64,000 bases of DNA from Euwallacea fornicatus. Its lineage: Eukaryota; Arthropoda; Insecta; Coleoptera; Curculionidae. The notes beneath the pieces were generated by a model. The model was given only the letters and a program-made list of their open reading frames with translations, was not told the DNA's origin and did no database searches. This document shows, piece by piece, positions 57,801-64,000 of the stretch; positions within the stretch are counted from its first letter, which is position 1; each line of letters opens with the position of its first letter. The DNA is taken from positions 2,143,001-2,207,000 of the forward strand of contig NC_089546.1 in assembly GCF_040115645.1 (NCBI RefSeq), read 5' to 3'. The translations under genes were made by a program, and so were the position numbers.

Positions 57801-60396
57801 ACAAATTAATAGTAAAAGTTTTATATCGTAAAACAAATTCTTAATTTGAGGAAGAGCAATATTGTACCACACGCAAATTTGAGGTAGGTGCCAACCAAAA
57901 TAGGAGATGCAATTTTTGAAAACAGCTGGGTCCTACGAAACTGTGATCCGCCAATAGCGTACTGTATATTAGCCGGTCTAGGTTCCCACCAATTTCATTT
58001 GCACTAAAAACCACATAACCCTAGATCCGATACTGGATATTGGCTATTTTGACGTTAGTGAACAATTACGTTGAGGGGCACAAAGTAAAATGTTTTCTTA
58101 TATAACCACGGGTGAATATGCTAATATCTTGCCCAATCAGATAGTTTCCATTAAAATGTCGAAATTTAAGCAGTGCATTCACCAATTTCACCGTTTCCAT
58201 GCAACTTATCAAAACATACTGATCTATTGGTCCTAAAAGTAGGAAACTCGTAGGTCGAAAACAGATCTTATCGTTAATATTTGCGACTCTTTGGAAGGTA
58301 GCAATTACATTGGACTTTAACTTATGAAATTGTAGCTTTATTCTGGTGGAATTATAGCCCTGTGAATGTCGATTTTCGGCAGCGCTAACGGCAGCAAACA
58401 ACCGAACCGAACATACAAACAGACCACCCTGTGGCGACAAAGTCACAACTGGTTTTTATTAGTAAACCCGGAGTCGTGAGTCGCATCTGCCCGATAAATA
58501 AAACAAAACTCCCAGTCTCAGCAATGAGATACTTTATTCTGTGTTTGCCTTTCGATTTTGCACCGGCCTGGAAAGTCAACAGAAGAAGGTAGGTGCCACG
58601 AAACCCACCTACTTTCAGCAGATATTTGACTAGGACCGGCTACATTCGACTGTTTTGCTTATGCAATGAAGTAAATCAAAGTACAACCCATTATCTGGTT
58701 TAGCAAAGGTAGCGCAGGGTAGCGCAAGAGTTGACCCCCACGCGCAGCCGCTCGTGCCCACTCCCATATCTCGGGAACGGAAAAAATTAAAACGGACCTT
58801 GTAGCTTTCAGATTGTGTGAATTAAACGGCTGTCTTTAAGATAACAAGAATGGTTTAAATGGTGCTTCGGGATTCAGCCGGCAGCCTGACAAAGGACCCA
58901 CACTTTCAATTTGATGGCGCGGGTTATTAGCACCCTAATAAACTCCAGAAACCGATTACAAGGGATGATACGGAGATCATTCTAATAATCTCGCATTAGC
59001 TCAACGTGGCTGCTATTCCTTAAAAATCGAAACTGATACTATTTGCGCTACTGTTTGGAAAGCGGAGATTTTTATGAAAAAACTCAGGGAATAAAGTCCA
59101 ATACAGCTACGTGTATACGTCAACATCCAATGAAGTAATTGAATGAAAATTAGCTGAATTTTTCTGAGTTTCTGTAGAATAGCACGGACTAAATTTATCA
59201 AACGAATTAGCTGGTCCAACTGGCATTGAGATCAGCAAACCTATAGGCCTCTTGGTGCCTCCGAGGTTTGTGTTTTTCTGAGTTACTTTCTAGTCAACCA
59301 AATAGCTGGGAATTGTTGGAGGGGCGAATTTACACGGCATTCTTTTTGAAACGAATCGAGAATAACATTCGCCCTTCACTAAGAGTTCTTTCATCGTCTT
59401 CAGACTCTAGGAAAGAGTTTTTACAAAACAAGGAATATTAGAACTAAAATGAATGGATTGTAAACAAGTGAAAGTATGATGTACTAACAATTTTCTAGAG
59501 AAATCTTTTTTTAACTTCCGAAGAACCTATAATGAAAGAAAACCAGAATAGACCTATTGTAGACCTTATCTAAAATACATACGAAGTGCATGCATCAGCA
59601 CAAATCAAATGATTAGAAAATAATTTCAATGTCAGTACAGTTTTTGGGATAAAAAAACACACTACATTTGAAATTAACGAAGGTAAAACCAGAAACCAAA
59701 ATGAACACACAAAAATGTAAAATTTCTTGCGAATGCGAGAAACTTTATTTTGGCGAAACCTCTAGACCTTAAAAAAAAAATTTTTAACACAAAAATTACA
59801 TTAAAAATAGAGAATTTCATAGGTGAAATGCATGCAATTTTTTGATAACGATCACTGAATTAAATGGACGGATGGGTGCATCGTTCTCAAAAGAACAATT
59901 ATCAAGAAAGTGCAAAATCGAACAAAGTTCATACATATATTGTACTTAGTAAAAACCAATGTGCTGCCTCTTGTTCAGTAAACACGGGTAACACTTGATT
60001 ACCTGTGCTTGAACAAAAGGACAACTGCGAATACGTAACAAGAAACTAAAAGCAAAAAATACCACCTCGAGTAACCACCAACAAAGATAATAAAGTTTTA
60101 AATAGGACAGGTTAAATCCGGTACCATGATGAAACACACCACTTACCTCAGATCATCCTTTTAAAATGATGACATGGCTCATGTTAGAAATTGCCAGTCC
60201 ACAGCGATTGGGATGAGGAATTTTCAGTGTTTCACATATTTTACATACTGACGTTCCGTACACTTTAATTTTGTTGTTTGTTGTTTTTTGTTTTATATAC
60301 GTTATTCTCAGTTAGTTTTAATTAAAAATAACCTGCAACTCCACCGCTGCCATGACTCCAAATTTTGTGCGAAGCGTTATACATGCATGCGTACAT
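51851..60396. other. Upstream intergenic DNA of Tollo, no gene supported
   Basis: Eight and a half kilobases with no recognised gene. GC-richer patches lie at about 53040-53460, 55970-56960 and 58370-58450; these could be enhancers. Frames at 53705-54025 and 55551-55964 are open for 106 and 137 codons but show no family signature. A decayed repeat lies at 54780-55400. Confidence 0.5.
54780..55400. repeat. Decayed tandem repeat, period near 185 bases
   Basis: CAATATACGTTAAG-type words followed by CATTRGCGYATCA appear near 54808-54837, 54981-55021 and, more diverged, 55328-55352. The following TTTGAAATT...TCTGCTTT...ACTA block recurs at 54897-54941 and 55067-55104. The copies are about 170-185 bases apart for the first two. 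Confidence 0.55.
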
Positions 60397-60397
60397 A

Positions 60398-60425
60398 CAC
60401 TACTGTCTAAAAGTTTGGAAGTACG
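60398..60425 (+). repeat. Left TIR of Tc1-like element
   Basis: Shares the AAAAGTTTGGAAG core with the reversed right end at 61968-61995. Confidence 0.8.
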
Positions 60426-60576
60426 ATTTTGAAATAAAAACAATTTTAAAAAGGAAAAAAAACATGTTTAGATAAACAATGTACAGAATAATAACACAAT
60501 AGCAATAAAGTGTACAACGAAAGTTGATTGGAGTCTTAAAATGAATTTTCTAAATAAACAAGGAAAACATTATAAG

Positions 60577-61598
60577 TTATAGCCTGGATTCGTCAAAATG
60601 ATCTCTATTTTCTATTACTGCTTCGCAAACTGTCGGTATTTTTTTCAATAACTCTACCAAAAATTCACTTGTCAGGTGTGTTCACTCATCCTCTAGAAGG
60701 GTCCAAATTTGATTATAACCAAACGGAGAATGATTTTTAATTCTTCTGCCTAACTCATCCCATACCAAGTCGATCGATGAAAAATCTGGAGACGGCGATG
60801 GCCATTTCATAATTTCGATGGTTTTTGCTTATTTTAGTTCTTCGAAGTAACATGTACAGAGTTTTAAGGAGTGTCAAGGGTCGTCGTCTTGCTGCAAAAA
60901 ACGAACGGTGATCCTATAAGATTTAAACCAAAAGAAATCGTTTGCTCTCGAACGGTTTTTAAGTATCCTTCTTCTCTTAAGATCTCTTCGATTTTGTAGA
61001 GGCCCGGCTTCGCCTCCCCCAAAGGATCCCCAAACCGTCACGTTGCCACCTCCATGTTTGACAGTTGGCACCGTGTACACTTTTGATGTCCTTTCATTTC
61101 GATTCTCCTATTAGACCCAAAAATTTGAAATTACAATTCGCCCGTCCAAACTCCCTTGATCCTGAGTCCAGTCTGTGCACCTCTTAGCCCATTCAAGTCT
61201 ACTCGCCTTGTGTTTGATGGTGCGCTTAAGTCTTTTAGCCCTCACACATCCTCGAAAACCGGCAGCAAGAAGTCGTCTTTTGACAGTGGTTATGGAGACT
61301 GTCCTTTTCCGTCCTTCGTTGACTGCTTCAGCAATTTGGGGCGTAGTGGGACGTCGACTACGCTTGGATGTGATTCTAATGAAGGCGTCTTCACGATGAA
61401 TAGTGATCTTATTCCGTCCACTTCTTTTTCTATCATCATTTGACCCCATTTTCTTTTATCTAACTAGAGTGCTGTGAATACCTTTATTGTAATGATATTT
61501 TAATTTTTTTTTGCAATTTCCCAATCTGAATACCCTTCTTGGCGTAGGGTACATATTGCACTGCGTTGTTCTAATGTTAACTGTTTCCGATTAGTCAT
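60577..61598 (-). pseudogene. Tc1-like transposase, frameshifted
   Basis: The minus-strand ATG at 61598 starts MTNRKQLTLEQRSAICTLRQ, an N-terminal helix-turn-helix region, and the frame is lost near 61510. It resumes as GSNDDRKRSGR (from 61449), the linker between the two DNA-binding halves. The second half (TTPQIAEAVNEGRKRTVSIT and VKRRLLAAGF) continues to 61111. The catalytic part follows in further pieces: LPTVKHGGGNVTVWGSFGG-like (61080-61020, here VPTVKHGG), RFLQQDDDP (60895-60874, second aspartate block, normally QDNDPKH) and SPDFSSIDLVWDELGRRI (about 60800-60745, last acidic block). The stop is at 60577-60579. At least three frame breaks are present. Confidence 0.83.
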
Positions 61599-61967
61599 TA
61601 TCCGACACTTAAGAACAGTAATGCCGATGTGTTGTTTTAATGGTCTGCGAAGAGCAACCGAAGAAAAAATATGGAAAATCGATATAATAAAACAAAGTTC
61701 TTTGAGTGTCTGGTAACGCTTGAATGGCAGAAAAACTCCTGATATGCCAATTACAGAAAGTGCGTCGGGATCAGGTTTGATGTGCTGGGTTAGGTTTCCG
61801 GTTGTTTACTTTTTTTTAAAGCAATAAATTTCAAAGTAATGAAATGGCGTATCTGCATTTATTTTTGCTTTAGTGATTAAAAATGCTATAAGGAAGTAGC
61901 ATTAATTTAAAACATTCTAAAAATGGGGATTATTAAATTTACAAAACTGAATTATTGACAAAAATTC

Positions 61968-61995
61968 AAGTGCTTTCAAACTTTTGGAAGATGTG
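61968..61995 (-). repeat. Right TIR of Tc1-like element
   Basis: The reverse complement begins CACATCTTCCAAAAGTTTGA and pairs with 60398-60425. Confidence 0.8.
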
Positions 61996-62108
61996 TACAT
62001 ATATTCATATTCCTTAAATTCGACTTTCCAAGTGAATTTGTACAATGTTTCTAAGCAATCGATCGCTAAAAAAACCGCATTTGTTACGAATCTACACGTA
62101 TGTATATA

Positions 62109-62809
62109 TAGGGTGTAACAAATCGCCATGGAGATATTTCAGGAAGCGATAATACTCTCTAAAATAATTTAAAAAATGCCAATAGACCCAATAGTCAAAA
62201 ACGAACAATTTTTGATACACAGAGTGACAAAGTTTCACATTTTTTTAACAACATTCTCAACAGTTCTTATACATTTGTAGTCGTTGAGACTTATTTCTAC
62301 TTCAAGAAATTTGATGTAATGCTACGAACTGCTTCAGATAGTTAATAACTGAGTCGGATAATTATTGTTTTCCTCACTTCCTTACATGTTTAATTTGCAT
62401 CGATAGATACTTTTGCCGAATTCCTTGAACACGGTAAAAGATACGATAACGCTGCAAAATGAGCAAAAATCTAAAGGATCAAATTAAAAATTTTAATTTG
62501 GTTTGGGAATTCATACGAGATGTCTTAAAAATAGATACGAAGCATATAATGGTGCTTAACCGAACAGAAATGACACTCTGTATATGGCTATTGACGAATT
62601 TAATATTTTTTTATAGACTGTTAAAGAAAATAGGAGCACAAAATTTCAAAAATTTATCTCATGGCATATGTGAAAAAAAGCAAGATCTTAGAAACAATAT
62701 CAAACTTTGAGACTCCCTTTATCGAAGATAATGCACTTTTGACTATGTGGTAGGATATTTTTATTATTTTGCCCTCCAAGATATCTTCATGATGATATGT
62801 TACACTCTG
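62109..62809. mobile_element. Foldback element D, old
   Basis: The left tip TAGGGTGTAACAAATC pairs with the reversed right tip CAGAGTGTAACATATC, followed by a CATGGAGATAT / CATGAAGATAT match. As in the other foldbacks a second motif lies inward (ACAGAGTGACAAAG near 62219; reversed ACAGAGTGTCATTTC near 62569-62583). A TA duplication is present on the left (62107-62108) but not preserved on the right. The arms are highly diverged. Confidence 0.65.
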
Positions 62810-63290
62810 CATACATGAATATCGCTCATCCCAAAAGTATTTATTTCATTTGCCAAATTATAGAAAATCGTTTTTTTTTCTTGATAATCGAGGCAGATAT
62901 GAAGAAACTACAAGAGACCAAAAAGTTTATAAACAAAATAAAAAAGTAATTTTGTATTCTAAAATCTGTCAACGGCGTTTCTCAAAAAAGTTCAGAGAAA
63001 GAAAAGAGGGCACGACCTCTAAAAAACCATTAATCTGTAATTTATCGAACCCATTTGACATGTCCAATGTAAATCTTACAGCATAAATTGTGCTCCAAAC
63101 TTTCGCTAAATATTTCAAAAATTTAAAGCAGGAGCTTTAAAGGAAAAAACAATAATTTTCTAAAATTTGAACACCCCGTAAAAAAGAAATGAAAAGTTTG
63201 CGTATGTAAGTTTATATAAACTTTTAGTCCTGAAATAAGCCAAGTAATTGTCCCCTTGTCTATGAACGTGATATTTATGAACGTCCTGTA

Positions 63291-63901
63291 TAGAGGACAT
63301 TTCAAATTCGACCCCTAACACTGAGATTTCGTAAACTAGAGGAAATATGAAAAAATTGCGTAATGTACGGCTTAACCGAATGGCAATATCAAAGTTTCAA
63401 TTTTTCGAATATTTCTAAAGATATCCGAAAAAAAATTAAATCGGAGATTTTGCTTTTATGTTTTTAACGTTATTTGACAAGGAAGTTCAAAACCACAAGC
63501 ACATGATCATTACCACTTTTTCTTAGCTACACGATGATGCTTTCAGATTTGCTATCCGCCGTTTCGTTTTTCGGCTACCATCATCAACTTTATTTTTTCT
63601 TATGGGTACGATATTGGATTTTTTGACGAAATGTCATTGTCTACAAGCTAAAAAAAAATGGAAATGAAAATGTGCTTGTAGTTTTGGGCTTTTTTTGTCA
63701 AACAACGCTATAAAAAATAAAAGGAAATCTACAATTTTTAGTTGTTTTTCGGATGCCTTCTAAAGTACTTGGGAAATTTAAATTTCGAAAACTACATTTG
63801 GGTAAGCGTGAAATTACGTAATTTTGCCCTTATTTAAACTTTTTTGTATCTCCTCTAGTTTCCGAGATTCCAATAGTCAGGGTCGAATTTGAAATACCCT
63901 A
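63291..63901. mobile_element. Foldback element E
   Basis: The 611-bp inverted repeat is flanked by TA (63289-63290, 63902-63903). The tips read TAGAGGACATTTCAAATTCG and, reversed, TAGGGTATTTCAAATTCG. Further paired words are TAAACTAGAGGAAATA on the left against reversed GAAACTAGAGGAGATA on the right. No coding capacity is seen. Confidence 0.8.
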
Positions 63902-64000
63902 TACAAGGTGAGTCGGGAGGATCGTGCCAAACTTCAGGAGCGTGTGGTACATGAAAAATAAATGTAAAAAAACTCAAATGTTGTTATCCGATTTTCGTTT
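63902..64000. other. Possible start of another repeat, cut by window end
   Basis: Right after foldback E the sequence TATACAAGGTGAGTCGGG begins what looks like another element end. The window stops before a partner arm could appear. Confidence 0.3.

Larger units (their letters stand above)
60398..61995 (-). mobile_element. Tc1-like DNA transposon with TIRs
   Basis: The 1598-bp element has TA on each side (60396-60397, 61996-61997). The ends read CACTACTGTCTAAAAGTTTG and, reversed, CACATCTTCCAAAAGTTTGA: an imperfect TIR sharing the AAAAGTTTGRAAG core. A single broken transposase lies on the minus strand. The size is standard for a Tc1-like element. Confidence 0.85.

Noticed and set aside
58066..58446. 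126-codon minus-strand frame in a GC-richer patch
   Set aside because: The start is not ATG, there is no motif, and overlapping frames exist; it is probably chance.
57882..58640. GGTAGGTGCCA words and TAGCCGGTC pair at both ends of a 750-base stretch
   Set aside because: One pair is direct and the other inverted, matches are short, and no coherent repeat structure results.

Overview
This window looks like insect nuclear DNA. It is strongly AT-rich and gene-poor, it carries one intact protein gene of a family typical of insects (a long Toll receptor), and almost everything else that can be recognised is a decayed cut-and-paste DNA transposon. The insect order cannot be fixed from the sequence alone.

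The only intact gene is a single-exon Toll-family receptor on the minus strand (51569 to 47838, 1243 codons). It has a signal peptide, two leucine-rich-repeat blocks with a cysteine cluster between them, one membrane segment and a cytoplasmic TIR domain. It most resembles Tollo (Toll-8). A GC-richer 5' flank with a possible initiator, two short upstream ORFs, and a 3' UTR with an AATAAA signal and a Pumilio-type UGUAAAUA motif surround it. The long non-coding flanks on both sides (about 18 kb from the preceding clearly recognised element at 29-33 kb and its decayed surroundings, and about 9 kb to the next element at 60.4 kb) may hold its regulatory DNA, but no specific enhancer can be proven here.

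Transposon content from left to right: a Tc1-like fragment (4.7-5.1 kb); a nearly complete Tc1-like element with TIRs and TA duplications (8810-10292); a hAT/ZBED5-like relic (14.9-15.45 kb); a long-arm foldback element that contains the C-terminal end of a Tc1/mariner/IS630-type transposase (15.8-16.6 kb); a nested complex at 24.08-29.45 kb, in which one Tc1-like element is split inside its transposase by a second Tc1-like element, is also invaded by a foldback element in each of its two terminal arms, and is abutted by a third, young foldback; a pogo/Tigger-like element (30.2-33.1 kb); a 507-bp piggyBac-like MITE with TTAA duplications (42947-43453); another Tc1-like element (60398-61995); and two further foldbacks (62.1-62.8 and 63.3-63.9 kb).

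The main discovery-type signal is the family of long-inverted-repeat elements with ends like TACAGGGTGT, a second internal copy of that motif about 100 bp inward, and TA duplications. No CRISPR array, tRNA or rRNA gene was seen. Two stretches (33.1-34.7 kb and 54.8-55.4 kb) look like decayed repeats, and one 236-codon frame at 35.7-36.4 kb, broken by two stops, could not be identified.
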